Shown piece after piece: positions 26,232 to 34,395 of a DNA stretch of 48,098 bases. Position 1 is the first letter of the stretch. Every line of letters starts with the position of its first letter. Made by a program: the position numbers and the translations under genes. The notes beneath the pieces were generated by a model, which saw only the letters and a program-made list of their open reading frames with translations, ran no database searches and was not told where the DNA came from. The DNA comes from Hyphomicrobiales bacterium (GTDB taxonomy: Bacteria > Pseudomonadota > Alphaproteobacteria > Rhizobiales > Xanthobacteraceae). The DNA is taken from NCBI GenBank assembly GCA_009377695.1, contig WHTP01000029.1, forward strand, positions 1 to 48,098, read 5' to 3'.

Positions 26232-26966
26232 TCAGTGAGATGACGGCCGCAGCGTCGCGATCAGCCGCTCGATATTGCTCGCAACCGGGCGCCAATCATT
26301 CAGCCAGTCGCGCATGAAACGTACTGTGACATCGGCGTCGCCGATGCGTCTGACGAAAAGGCAGGTGCCAGGCGTGGCCGCGGCACCGTTGCGGCTGCAA
26401 CGCACCAGGAAATTCTCCGGTGCCGTTTCGTCATAGATCAGGTCTTCGCCCTGATACGGCGTTCCCTGTCGGAAGGCGAGCACGATCAGGCCCTCGGGAC
26501 CGGCAGCCGGTTCGGCTTCCACATAGCGCGGATAGATTGCCTTCACTCGCTCGGCCGGTGGCAGGGAATCACGCGCCGCGGCGATGGTGATGAAGACGCG
26601 CTCGAACGGCTGCTGCTTGGATATCCCTTTGGCCGGCACATTGGGCAACGGCGCGCCATCCGGCGGCCGCAGTGACGGCCACAGGAATGCGAGGTCGAGA
26701 CGCTCGTGCGCGCCGGGCTGGCGCTGCATCGGCACGCGGATCGCGGCCGGCGGCACATTGAAGGCCACGCCCGCGACCGTGACGGGCAGAGCCGGCGCAT
26801 TCGATCCGAGCAGCGGGTCCTGCCAGGCAGGCCAGAGCACATGCAGGATGAAGCCGGTGGCGGCGGCGACCGCAACGCCGACCGCGATGAGAGGCAGCGC
26901 CAGCAAGCGGCCGTGTCGGCGGCGCTGCTGCGGCGCGTGCCGCCGCTGAACATAGCTCGTGCTCAT
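26232..26966 (-). CDS. Hypothetical membrane-anchored protein, 244 aa
   Basis: A 244-residue protein with a basic N-terminus (QRRHAPQQRRRHGR), one membrane helix (LLALPLIAVGVAVAAATGFI, about 21-40) and a periplasmic part. Visible stretches include PVTVAGVAFNVPPAAIRVPM, RLDLAFLWPSLRPPDG, FLVRCSRNGAAATPGTCLFV (a likely disulfide) and DVTVRFMRDWLNDW near the end. I recognise the pattern as a conserved alphaproteobacterial hypothetical but know no function. ATG 26966 has GAGGGA upstream; a TTG 7 codons earlier is less likely. It converges on the DUF3126 gene with only 6 bp between stops. Confidence 0.65.
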   Translation of the reverse strand: MSTSYVQRRHAPQQRRRHGRLLALPLIAVGVAVAAATGFILHVLWPAWQDPLLGSNAPALPVTVAGVAFNVPPAAIRVPMQRQPGAHERLDLAFLWPSLRPPDGAPLPNVPAKGISKQQPFERVFITIAAARDSLPPAERVKAIYPRYVEAEPAAGPEGLIVLAFRQGTPYQGEDLIYDETAPENFLVRCSRNGAAATPGTCLFVRRIGDADVTVRFMRDWLNDWRPVASNIERLIATLRPSSH

Positions 26967-27119
26967 CTGCTCAAGTCCCTCGAACAAGTCCCTGATCGAG
27001 CCCGCAAATCAATCCGCTCCTCATGAAACACGAGGGCGTTAACGACTATTTAAGTATGAGGTGGCGGCGGCCGCCGCGCCTTGCGATGCATGGAGCCCTG
27101 ACGTTTTGCGGGCTCTAGG

Positions 27120-27443
27120 ATGTCGCCGGAAGCGATTCAATCTTTCTACGCCCTGATGCTGGGCTTTGCCTGGGCTGGGTTCCTCGCAACGGGCTACCAA
27201 GCCGTGGCCCGGCGCCCGGCGAGCTTTCATCTCCTGCAGCGGGGACCGCGGCTGTCGGCCTTCGCGGCGATCCCGCTCCTCGTCTTCGCGGCGCCTTTCA
27301 TCATCATGCGCACCACGCTGCGGGCGCGCGGCGTCGACGGACGGCGGTTCCAGACCGTGATGGTGGCAACGGTGGCCGCGGGCATCTGGAGCCTGATGAC
27401 CGGTACCGTGATGGTGATGGCGGTCACCGCGATGCACAGTTAG
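27120..27443 (+). CDS. Small integral membrane protein (DUF6949-like)
   Basis: A 107-residue protein with three hydrophobic helices: FYALMLGFAWAGFLATGYQA, LSAFAAIPLLVFAAPFIIMR and VMVATVAAGIWSLMTGTVMV. A short basic loop (AVARRPASFHLLQRGPR) and RARGVDGRRFQ lie between them. The topology looks like a three-pass inner-membrane protein. I associate it with the uncharacterised DUF6949 group in rhizobia, by memory of pattern only. It precedes the gamma-carbonic anhydrase gene by 63 bp on the same strand. Confidence 0.65.
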   Translation: MSPEAIQSFYALMLGFAWAGFLATGYQAVARRPASFHLLQRGPRLSAFAAIPLLVFAAPFIIMRTTLRARGVDGRRFQTVMVATVAAGIWSLMTGTVMVMAVTAMHS

Positions 27444-27506
27444 ATCGCTCGCAAACTACGGAGGCGCATGGCAAGGTCGCGCCTTCGACAGGGGGAGAGT
27501 GCGCGT

Positions 27507-28037
27507 ATGGCGATCTACGAGCTCGATGGCCAGAAACCCGAATTGCCGGCCGATGGCCGCTACTGGATCGCTGAAACCGCGACGGTGATCGGCCGCGTCC
27601 GCCTCATGACCGACACCAGCGTCTGGTTCGGCTCGGTGCTACGCGGCGACAATGAGTGGATCGAGCTCGGCGAGCGCTCGCAGGTCCAGGACAACGCAAC
27701 GCTGCACACCGACCTCGGATTTCCGCTCGTGATCGGGCGCGATTGCGTGATCGGCCACAACGTCATCCTGCATGGCGCCAAGGTCGGCGACAACAGCCTG
27801 ATCGGCATGGGCGCGATCCTGCTCAACGGTGCGACCATCGGGAAGCACTCGCTGGTCGGCGCCGGCGCACTGGTGACGGAAGGGAAGTCGTTTCCGGATG
27901 GCTCGCTGATCGTCGGCGCACCCGCGCGTGTGGTGCGCACGCTCGATGATAAAGCCGCGACAGCGATCCGCGGAGCGGCCGACATCTACGTGCGGCGCTG
28001 GCAGCAATATGTGAAGGGCCTGCGCAAGTTAGGATGA
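27507..28037 (+). CDS. Gamma-carbonic anhydrase family protein
   Basis: A 176-residue left-handed beta-helix protein of the gamma-carbonic anhydrase/YrdA/PaaY group. Hexapeptide repeats run from about residue 20 (YWIAETATVIGRVRLMTDTS) through VWFGSVLRGDNEWIELGERS and VQDNATLHTDLGFPLVIGRD. The metal-ligand histidines are seen in TLHTD and in IGHNVILHGAKVGDNS. A C-terminal helix (IYVRRWQQYVKGLRKL) ends it. Whether it hydrates CO2 or acts on acyl-CoA esters is not decided by sequence. ATG 27507 follows GGGGGAGA; upstream codons are not conserved. Confidence 0.87.
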   Translation: MAIYELDGQKPELPADGRYWIAETATVIGRVRLMTDTSVWFGSVLRGDNEWIELGERSQVQDNATLHTDLGFPLVIGRDCVIGHNVILHGAKVGDNSLIGMGAILLNGATIGKHSLVGAGALVTEGKSFPDGSLIVGAPARVVRTLDDKAATAIRGAADIYVRRWQQYVKGLRKLG

Positions 28038-28056
28038 CGGTCTCGGATCGTGCAAG

Positions 28057-28323
28057 TTACTTCGGACCAGCCGGGTTTAGCGTGTCCTTTGGCTGATAGC
28101 TCCTCCTGCCGATAGTTCCTCCGGAAGATTGTTTGTAGGACGTCCGGCATTTATGACGGAAGTGCCTGCGGGCCTTGCCGTGGAGACCCTTCGCGTCAGC
28201 TTGCTTCGAGCACTCGATCGACGCCGCGCTGCGAGCTTTTGTCGTGCTGGCCGCCTGCGCCGCTGCCAAGCCCACCGAAAAGGCTAACGCCACGGCGCCG
28301 ACGATGATGGTACACTTGCGCAT
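28057..28323 (-). CDS. PsiF-repeat-like exported protein
   Basis: An 88-residue exported protein with signal peptide MRKCTIIVGAVALAFSVGLA (cleavage near AQA). The mature part has one PsiF-like repeat, IECSKQADAKGLHGKARRHF followed by RHKC, where two cysteines bracket a basic helix. PsiF was named for phosphate-starvation induction in E. coli, but its role is unknown. E. coli PsiF has two repeats, here one is seen. A strong AAGGAG ribosome site lies upstream of ATG 28323. The C-terminal 25 residues are Ser/Gly/Pro-rich. Confidence 0.72.
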   Translation of the reverse strand: MRKCTIIVGAVALAFSVGLAAAQAASTTKARSAASIECSKQADAKGLHGKARRHFRHKCRTSYKQSSGGTIGRRSYQPKDTLNPAGPK

Positions 28324-28649
28324 TGACTTCTCCTTGAGTGTCTCGGCCGAGATCCTGACGCCGAGCTCCTGATACCGAATTTCTGATAATGCCTACCGGC
28401 ATCTCTGGGCCAAGCTGCGATTTGCATTGTGGTTGTCAGGCACTGTGAGCGACTTGTTTCAACCGACTAAAAGTCTCGGCAATGAAACAGTTTGATTAAG
28501 TCTGGGCAGCTTGGCGATCTCTCGAATCAAAAAAGGTGCGGCCGCCCTCGGGGGGAAGGGCGGCCGCGCGCGAACCCGGTCTGGGGACGGGGAGGGGTGG
28601 GGACGTGACCGGGGCCGCGTAACTCCTTTGTCTCGTTCAACTGTCTCGT
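28324..28649. other. Intergenic stretch with terminator
   Basis: It holds the promoter side of the PsiF-like gene and the downstream terminator of the transglutaminase-like gene (28531-28567). Nothing else is seen. Confidence 0.5.
28531..28567 (-). terminator. Strong rho-independent terminator
   Basis: GCGGCCGCCC (28538-28547) and GGGCGGCCGC (28558-28567) form a perfect 10-bp GC stem. On the minus strand the stem is followed by ACCTTTTTTGATT, a clear T tract. It terminates the minus-strand transglutaminase-like gene that ends at 28650. Confidence 0.88.
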
Positions 28650-29276
28650 TCAGCGTGACGTCGCGGTGGCCGCAGCGGGGCGCGGATCACCGAGCGAAAC
28701 CCAGATGTTGGGATCGCTCTGCGACTGCCGCTTGACGAAGCGGTAGCTCGTTTCCGACCAGTGCAGGATCTCCTCGTTCTGGTTATCGAGGACCAATTCG
28801 CCCTTGTTGGTCTTTACCGTGAGGACCGCGTGCCCGTCGCCGCGATTGTCGCGCACGACCGTGACCAGCAACGCCTGCCGCGGCCATCCGGCCTTGATCA
28901 GCATCCTGCGTTTGAGCAGCACGTAATCTTCGCAATCTCCATAGCCGTCGTCGGGGAAGTTCCAGCGTTCGACGACACCCCAATGCTCCATGTCGGTGAT
29001 GGGCTTGATGTTGGTGTTGACCCACCGATTGATCCGCACCAGGTCGCGCCAGGCGGTCGGCGTCAGCACCACGTCGCGTGCTTCCATCGGCTGCGTATTG
29101 CACTCGCGCCGGTTCTCGGCGCAGAATTCGGTCCAGCCGATTGGCGCTCGTGAATTTGCACCGAGCGCGATGAATATCAGCCGTTCGTTTGCCGCCTGTG
29201 CTGCCGGACTTCCGAGCGCGGCCAATATGACCGCCGCGACCACTCCGGCGCCGACGTGCTTTTTATAGTTTTGCAT
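28650..29276 (-). CDS. Transglutaminase-like cysteine peptidase (BTLCP family)
   Basis: A 208-residue exported protein: signal peptide (VGAGVVAAVILAALGSPAAQ, 7-27), then the bacterial transglutaminase-like cysteine proteinase domain. The catalytic triad is visible: Cys 115 in GYGDCEDYV, His 149 in GDGHAVLTV and Asp 164 in LVLDNQ. The characteristic WCAEN-like FCAENRREC lies at about 51-59. Relatives include LapG, a periplasmic protease that releases biofilm adhesin, but no LapD or adhesin gene is near, and the C-terminus PRPAAATATSR is short. The substrate is therefore unknown. ATG 29276 starts the signal peptide; a start 40 codons upstream would bury it. Confidence 0.88.
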   Translation of the reverse strand: MQNYKKHVGAGVVAAVILAALGSPAAQAANERLIFIALGANSRAPIGWTEFCAENRRECNTQPMEARDVVLTPTAWRDLVRINRWVNTNIKPITDMEHWGVVERWNFPDDGYGDCEDYVLLKRRMLIKAGWPRQALLVTVVRDNRGDGHAVLTVKTNKGELVLDNQNEEILHWSETSYRFVKRQSQSDPNIWVSLGDPRPAAATATSR

Positions 29277-29599
29277 TCCCGTGGCCCCTTGCCCTGTCAG
29301 TGGGGTCACGTTCCCATAAAGCCTTTGAATCGCCGCTAAGTTCGGCAGGTCATTTTGAAGACAACGCAAGTAAAAGTTGGATCGAATACTCTGCACTTTT
29401 GATTCAAATGCGATCTATCCGTATTTGAATAAAATGCTGCGCATTAACGATGCGGAGGCAGCCCCTTAAGGGTTGGCGCAGCATTCTCGGCACCCGCGAT
29501 TAACCCTGCGCGGGGCTCGCGGCGGCGATCTGGAACGGAGAAATGTGGGCGGTGGCGCGGGAAAGCGGCCAAAGACTAATCAGTATGCAGCTTCGGCGT
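29277..29599. other. Intergenic stretch of about 320 bp
   Basis: Upstream region of the transglutaminase-like gene and downstream region of the PilZ gene. It has an AT-richer stretch at 29390-29440 (TTGAATAAAATG), a possible promoter zone. No gene or clear hairpin is recognised. Confidence 0.4.
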
Positions 29600-30217
29600 T
29601 TACCCGCCGGTGACGTTCTCTTCGACAAAGTCAGGATGCTGCAGCCGCGTGAACTCGACCGCGAATCCCTCTTCCAGCTGACGCACGACCCGCCCGGTGA
29701 CTTGCCCGACCGTCACCAGGGCGCCGATCTCGGGCCGCTGGTCGGATTTGAGCGCCGTACCCGACGCCGATAGATCGATGACACGGCAGGCGACGTTGAG
29801 GCCGTTCGGCAGGATCAGGCGTGCCGACGGATTGCGCGGCGTGAACCGGCCGTGGCGGCGATCTTCCGGCAAGTTGAGGATATGGCGGTTGGCGAGCCAA
29901 GTGAGCTGGGCGGCGAGCTTGTCGCGTTTGCGCGTCGTCGCCGAGACCGTCATGGCAAAGCCATTCAGGAACTGACGTGCGATCACGCCTTCCAGCCGGC
30001 CGACATGGTCGACATAGGCGATCACACGCTCGCCGTTCTGGCCGCTGACCGGCGCGATCACCGCCATGCCGCCCGGTGACATGTCGGTCACTTGGCACGG
30101 AAACTCCCGCCGGTCCGCCAACATGTAGCGGCCGAGCAGATTGACGCGCACGCGCTGAAATCGGCGGCGCTCCTTGGACAGGGGCAGAATGGCGGCTTTG
30201 GTCTGCGGCAGGGCCAT
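29600..30217 (-). CDS. Tandem PilZ domain protein
   Basis: A 205-residue cytoplasmic protein with two PilZ-like domains. The first begins ERRRFQRVRVNLLGRYMLAD and continues VTDMSPGGMAV, matching the RxxxR and D/N-x-S-x-x-G cyclic-di-GMP-binding motifs. The second begins RRHGRFTPRNPSARLILPNG and continues CRVIDLSASGTALKS, again with R...R and D-x-S-x-S-G. Binding of cyclic di-GMP by at least the first domain is likely. The output may be motility, exopolysaccharide or adhesion. ATG 30217 starts the protein close to the first domain; an upstream start gives a Pro-rich unconserved lead. Confidence 0.85.
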   Translation of the reverse strand: MALPQTKAAILPLSKERRRFQRVRVNLLGRYMLADRREFPCQVTDMSPGGMAVIAPVSGQNGERVIAYVDHVGRLEGVIARQFLNGFAMTVSATTRKRDKLAAQLTWLANRHILNLPEDRRHGRFTPRNPSARLILPNGLNVACRVIDLSASGTALKSDQRPEIGALVTVGQVTGRVVRQLEEGFAVEFTRLQHPDFVEENVTGG

Positions 30218-30364
30218 GCGGCTCTTAAATGCCTTGAGGCCCGGCAGAAATGCGGGCGGAATGAAAAGAGGATGCGAACCTAAGGGGATTATTGTTAATG
30301 GCGCGTTAGTGTCCGGGTCCGGCTTCGGGTTTGCCGCCGATCGTGGTCCGGCCGCCAACTCACA

Positions 30365-30943
30365 TCACGTCTGGCCGCCGTCAATGACGATGAAGCCATG
30401 GCGGATCCGTCCTTCCGGCCGCGCTGTCGGCGCGATCGGCGGTGCCTCCAATCCCGGACCCAGGTAGCGCAGCGTACCGAGGCTCAAGGGTCCGAGCGTG
30501 CAGGCGCCCAGCCAATACGCGGCGTCTCGTGGCGCCAGCACGCCGAGCACCCGTGCATTGGTGCGCCCGCGATGGCTCAGCGGCAGCATCAGCAGTTCCA
30601 CCTCGTGATTGGTTCCCGCGGTTGACATGCCGCACGCGCTTCCGACGACGGCCGTGGCTTCGCCGGTGACCACTGCGATGAGGTTGCGCACGGACTGCCG
30701 GGAGTCCGCATCCCACAGATCGAGGAAGCTCTCATTCTTGAGTTCTCGGCCGAACGCAGCGCAGACCCGCGTACCGGCGATGCGAAACCGGTGCCCTGCC
30801 GTCTCGTCAACCGAGAGGATGAAAGTATCCGCCAGAATCTTCCGGATGGCGCCAGGTTCAATGTCCGCGCGGTCGGGAGCGGCGCGGAGGCCGCGTCGCG
30901 AATTCCAGTAATCGAACAGTTCCCGGGTCGAGGAGTGTCTCAT
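30365..30943 (-). CDS. PAS domain protein (PAS_5 type)
   Basis: A 192-residue protein resembling the PAS_5 (PF07310) family: TRELFDYWNSRRGLRAAPDR then IEPGAIRKILADTFIL, RFRIAGTRVCAAFGRELKNE and FLDLWDADSRQSVRNLIAVV. It has no output domain, so it may sense a ligand or pass a signal to a partner. Alphaproteobacterial genomes hold several such stand-alone copies, often near PilZ genes as here. The PilZ gene lies 147 bp downstream on the same strand. ATG 30943 gives the usual MRHSSTRELF start. Confidence 0.83.
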   Translation of the reverse strand: MRHSSTRELFDYWNSRRGLRAAPDRADIEPGAIRKILADTFILSVDETAGHRFRIAGTRVCAAFGRELKNESFLDLWDADSRQSVRNLIAVVTGEATAVVGSACGMSTAGTNHEVELLMLPLSHRGRTNARVLGVLAPRDAAYWLGACTLGPLSLGTLRYLGPGLEAPPIAPTARPEGRIRHGFIVIDGGQT

Positions 30944-31356
30944 TGGCGCCCATGTCTCACTGCACATGTCTCAGTACGGGCGCGCAACGCGCCGCCGATG
31001 TCCGCATTCGGGACAGAGCATCGTCGTCGTGCACCAACTTGCAGTGACAGAGCATGGCGCGTGCCTACCGCGGCCGCGCTTCCGACGTTTCCCAGCCGTT
31101 CCGATGTTAGCGTTAAGGCGTGGAAGCGCTCGCCCGCGAGGCCGGCCTTGCCTAGTGTGGCGGTTGAGACGTCCGCATCAGTGCGGCAAATCCGAATTGC
31201 TGGCTTCTGAACTAAGCCACACCGATCCCACGAAAGAATTTCGGAAACATCCGGGGAGTGAGGGATGTGACCGGCGCGACGCCGAACTCAGCAACGTTTG
31301 CTAAGCTCGACGTCGCGCCAACTCATTCCAGTGCAAATATTGCAGGACGAGCCCGG
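30944..31356. other. Intergenic stretch with one CTAGTGT repeat
   Basis: Apart from the palindromic repeat at 31152-31222, no gene is visible between the PAS gene and the 51-residue protein. Several short frames give Arg-rich noise. Confidence 0.5.
31152..31222. repeat. CTAGTGT palindromic element, copy 1 (right end decayed)
   Basis: It begins CTAGTGTGGCGGTTGAGACG and ends CTTCTGAACTAAGCCACAC; the last CTAG-forming bases are lost. It is in the same orientation as the copy at 43587-43664. Confidence 0.75.
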
Positions 31357-31512
31357 CTACATTTCGTCGAGCCGATCTTCAGCCTTCGCGGCATGGCGCA
31401 ACCAAGTCTGCGCCATCTGCAGCAGCAACGCCTTGTCGTCCGCATTGTCCGTGTGCTCAGCCATGCGCACGCATTCCGCCGTGCGTCGTTTGTATTGATC
31501 GGCCAAACTCAT
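31357..31512 (-). CDS. Small helical protein, 51 aa, conserved type in rhizobia
   Basis: From ATG 31512 the minus strand reads MSLADQYKRRTAECVRMAEH, then a TDNADDKALLLQMAQTW stretch and RHAAKAEDRLDEM, stopping at 31357. This is the frequent rhizobial small-protein pattern Y-K-x-R-A-x-E-C-x-x-x-A followed by D-K-x-L-L-L-x-M-A-x-x-W. It forms two amphipathic helices. GGGA lies upstream at a plausible distance. The function is unknown. It was recognised from pattern, not from length. Confidence 0.75.
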   Translation of the reverse strand: MSLADQYKRRTAECVRMAEHTDNADDKALLLQMAQTWLRHAAKAEDRLDEM

Positions 31513-31709
31513 AAACCATCCCGATGTCCGCGACCGTAAACAGCGCGAAACCGCATTTCTTCCGTGTCAGCCGGGCAGGCGACGTAGAATTTTCTTTCAA
31601 ATTGAGGGTGGCGGGCGCCGCTGGTGCCGGGCAGCGTGTTAAATTCGGTGCCGTGCCCAGACACTCTGAAGGCGACGAGTCACGTTCTGCGTTTGCCGGT
31701 GGTCGGCAG

Positions 31710-32054
31710 ATGATCGCGCGGCTGCCGCGCATCGCGGGCCGCGGCGTGGTCAGGATTTATCGCTACACGCTCTCGCCGCTGATCGGCTATGACTGCCGGC
31801 ATCTGCCGACCTGCTCGCATTATTCAGAAGAGGCGATCGAACGCTTCGGCTTGTGGGCCGGCGGCTGGATGACCGTGGCGCGGCTTGGCCGCTGTCACCC
31901 GTGGGGCACGTCGGGGCTGGATTTCGTGCCGGCATCGAAGCCCGCGCATGCGCGCTGGTTCATGCCCTGGCGCTACGGACGCTGGCGCGGCACCAACGAT
32001 AATGTCGAGGCGAGCGGGTCCGGCGACGGCGAAAGACCTCAGCGCGGGCCCTGA
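31710..32054 (+). CDS. yidD: Membrane protein insertion efficiency factor YidD
   Basis: A 114-residue protein of the YidD/DUF37 family, a small membrane-associated helper of YidC-dependent insertion. The core signature is complete: RIYRYTLSPLIGYDCRHLPT near 15-34, CSHYSEEAIERFG near 35-47, GGWMTVARLGRCHPWG near 51-66 and GLDFVP near 69. Three cysteines are in the expected places. The C-terminal 40 residues are longer and more polar than in E. coli. It is not next to rnpA or yidC, as is common in alphaproteobacteria. ATG 31710 gives a normal length; upstream codons are unconserved. Its 3' end overlaps the convergent gene by 16 bp. Confidence 0.92.
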   Translation: MIARLPRIAGRGVVRIYRYTLSPLIGYDCRHLPTCSHYSEEAIERFGLWAGGWMTVARLGRCHPWGTSGLDFVPASKPAHARWFMPWRYGRWRGTNDNVEASGSGDGERPQRGP

Positions 32055-32827
32055 CCTTGGGCCGAGGTCGTGATCGCGTTCGGCGTCACGGCGGCGACCG
32101 GAGGCGAGGGCGCATCCTGCTCGAACAGGCGGTCGACTGTCGTGATCTTCATCCGCCGCAACTCGTCGGCATTGAGCCGATGCATCGGCTCCCACGGCGG
32201 TACCTGGAGTGCGGTCTCGACCAACTCCATGCTTCCGCCCATCTCGGCGGTGTAACGAACGAGCTTGCCGACATCGCGCTGCACCAGTTGCAACTCGTCT
32301 GCGGTATAGCTCGTCTCGCGCGCGCGCTTGCTTTTGGCGCCGAGCCAGATCTGGTGAACGAGTACGCGCGCCTCAGTCGGAACGTATCGGCGCGTCCCCG
32401 CGAGCAGGATGAAGGCGCACATGGATTCACAACTCGCACTATGCGAGATCGTCGCGCGCTGATGGCCTTGTCCGTCCGGCGGTAGCAACGTCGTCCTGCC
32501 GACCGTGGTGGTCATGTCGAAATTGCGGATCGCGCGGCCGAGCGCCAAGGCCGACAGCACCGATCCGCCTTCAGAATCGAGCACCAGTCTGGCGCCGCGC
32601 ACGTCGTTGCTGCGCGCAAACGCCTCGAAGGTGCGCGCGGTATCTTCGGTGATGACACCGGTGGCGGAAATCCAGGTGCGGCAGTGAGCCCCGCATTGGT
32701 CGGCAGGTCCCTCGAGACGCCACTCGAAGCGCATCGCAGCGGGCTTATCGTTCCGCGCTGCCGAAGGGTTGCCGAAAGACAAAGCCAATGAGGCGCATAC
32801 CAGCGCCGTGGCCACGAAGCGTTTCAC
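32039..32827 (-). CDS. Exported ClpP/crotonase-like protein
   Basis: A 262-residue protein with a signal peptide (MKRFVATALVCASLALSFGN). Its body has a ClpP/SppA-like fold pattern: ARLVLDSEGGSVLSALALGR near 80-99, SASCESMCAFILLAGTRRYV near 130-149 and VLVHQIWLGAKSK. The SEGGS loop and the CESMCAF helix stand where the oxyanion loop and the Ser nucleophile of ClpP-type proteases lie; the nucleophile would be the Ser between the two cysteines. It matches the predicted periplasmic COG3904 type. The substrate is unknown. The C-terminal tail is Pro/Ala-rich. Its 3' end overlaps that of yidD. Confidence 0.75.
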   Translation of the reverse strand: MKRFVATALVCASLALSFGNPSAARNDKPAAMRFEWRLEGPADQCGAHCRTWISATGVITEDTARTFEAFARSNDVRGARLVLDSEGGSVLSALALGRAIRNFDMTTTVGRTTLLPPDGQGHQRATISHSASCESMCAFILLAGTRRYVPTEARVLVHQIWLGAKSKRARETSYTADELQLVQRDVGKLVRYTAEMGGSMELVETALQVPPWEPMHRLNADELRRMKITTVDRLFEQDAPSPPVAAVTPNAITTSAQGQGPR

Positions 32828-33087
32828 GCTGTCCCCTTTCCCATCCCGTATCGTTGTCCTGACGCAGGGCCGCTTTCAGCCTCGCACGGCAGCTTCACGC
32901 TGCTCTTCAGGCAAGATACGAGCCACCTATCTGGCCTTCATAATTCGAGATGTGGGTCCGGTCTAGTGCCGATTTGACGCAAATCGTAGGAAAAAAGGAG
33001 GGTCAACAAGTTTCATTCTGGGACGCCGCGGGAGGCTCCACGGCCGCCGCAAAATCAGAGACGGTCCCGAATTGACCTGCTCTGATG

Positions 33088-34329
33088 CTAACGCTGTGCG
33101 AGACGATCGAGACGACGGCTCGCTTCGTCGGCGCCGAGTTCCAACGCCTTTCGGTACCACTCGCGCGCCTTGTCCGGATTCGCCGCAAAGCCGAGCACGC
33201 CGGCTTCCCGCAGCACGTCGGGATCGTAGGTTCCGCCCATGATCAGCGCGGCTTGAGCGCTCCCAGCCCTGGCGGCGCGTTGCAGCATCAGCCGTGCAGG
33301 GGCGATATCACCAGATTGAAGGAGCTGCTGACCACGCTTGATGAGTCGGCCGATTTCGTCCTGGTCCAGCTGGAGGCGGGGAGCGGTGGCGACCACCGGC
33401 CGCGGCGCCGCCATGGATTGCGATATTGCTTGCTCGGACTTCGGCCCGGTCTTGGACACGGCCTTGGCAACCCATTCAAGCTTGAGCACCCCTGTATCGA
33501 CGACCGCATTGTTGGCCGCGTACAGGTTGATGGCTGCATGCATGGCGCCGATATAGTCGACCGGTGCATAGGCGAGGACAGAGCCGATATCGTTCGCCGA
33601 AATGCGCCAACCCTTGCTTCCAAGCGGTGTGCCTGCCGTCAGGCGGGTGCCGTTCTCGAGCCCGCTCAGAAAGACCGTTTCCCCGCCGGATGAGTCCTTG
33701 AGCGTCACGCCGAGGGGCAGCGGCTCGTTTGCCGCACCCCGGCCGCCCTCGACAACCAAGCGCGCCGGCGCAACATCGAAATCGTGGGTCGATTGCGGCG
33801 TGAATTCCCCGTCAGCCGCGAAACGATCGCTTTTGTTCGCTACAGGCGGAAAGAGGTCAGTCACCGACAACGCGGTGATGCCGAACGCCCCCAGTCCTGC
33901 CGCCATGCACACGAATCCGAGACGCGCGATCCATGGAAAGGGCGCCGCTTGCCGACGCATCACGAGTGGCGGCTGCGGTACCGCGTCAGGCTCAAGGGTG
34001 AGGCGACGGCGCAGCGCCTGGATGGCGACGTCGCCAGTGAACGGCGCTTGCGGCGGCATCTTCGGCGCCCATGAAGCGCCTGGCGACGCGTCTGGTGAAC
34101 CACCTCGTGGCGTACTTGGTGAAATGTTCGGGCCGCCCACTCCCTTCGGCATCCGGGCCGGGTCTTTCTGCGCCGCCGGTTCTTCTGTAGCATTGGCAGC
34201 GGACGCTACCGGCGGCGAGCTGGTAAATTGGGGCTGACCCGCCGCCGGCAGCGGACGCTCACGCGCCCATGGCGGCGCGTAGAGCCTGGCATCTTTAATG
34301 CTTTCGTCACGTTGAACTGGAGCGCTCAT
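33088..34329 (-). CDS. Membrane-anchored protein with C-terminal Sel1-like repeat
   Basis: A 413-residue protein. The first 125 residues are Pro-rich and cytoplasmic in character. One membrane helix (IARLGFVCMAAGLGAFGITA, about 133-153) follows, then a periplasmic region including LPLGVTLKDSSGGETVFLSG and GWRISANDIGSVLAYAPVDY. The last 80 residues have Sel1/TPR-like motifs, LLQSGDIAPARLMLQRAARA and DKAREWYRKALELGADEASR. The topology suggests an inner-membrane protein with a protein-binding periplasmic end. It is 66 bp downstream of the TAXI gene on the same strand, so the two are likely co-transcribed. The function is unknown. Confidence 0.7.
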   Translation of the reverse strand: MSAPVQRDESIKDARLYAPPWARERPLPAAGQPQFTSSPPVASAANATEEPAAQKDPARMPKGVGGPNISPSTPRGGSPDASPGASWAPKMPPQAPFTGDVAIQALRRRLTLEPDAVPQPPLVMRRQAAPFPWIARLGFVCMAAGLGAFGITALSVTDLFPPVANKSDRFAADGEFTPQSTHDFDVAPARLVVEGGRGAANEPLPLGVTLKDSSGGETVFLSGLENGTRLTAGTPLGSKGWRISANDIGSVLAYAPVDYIGAMHAAINLYAANNAVVDTGVLKLEWVAKAVSKTGPKSEQAISQSMAAPRPVVATAPRLQLDQDEIGRLIKRGQQLLQSGDIAPARLMLQRAARAGSAQAALIMGGTYDPDVLREAGVLGFAANPDKAREWYRKALELGADEASRRLDRLAQR

Positions 34330-34395
34330 CTTGGTCTCCCATCCGATCGAATGATCGAAACGCAGGTACAAAAACCGCAGATTGTCAGGCTCCGT

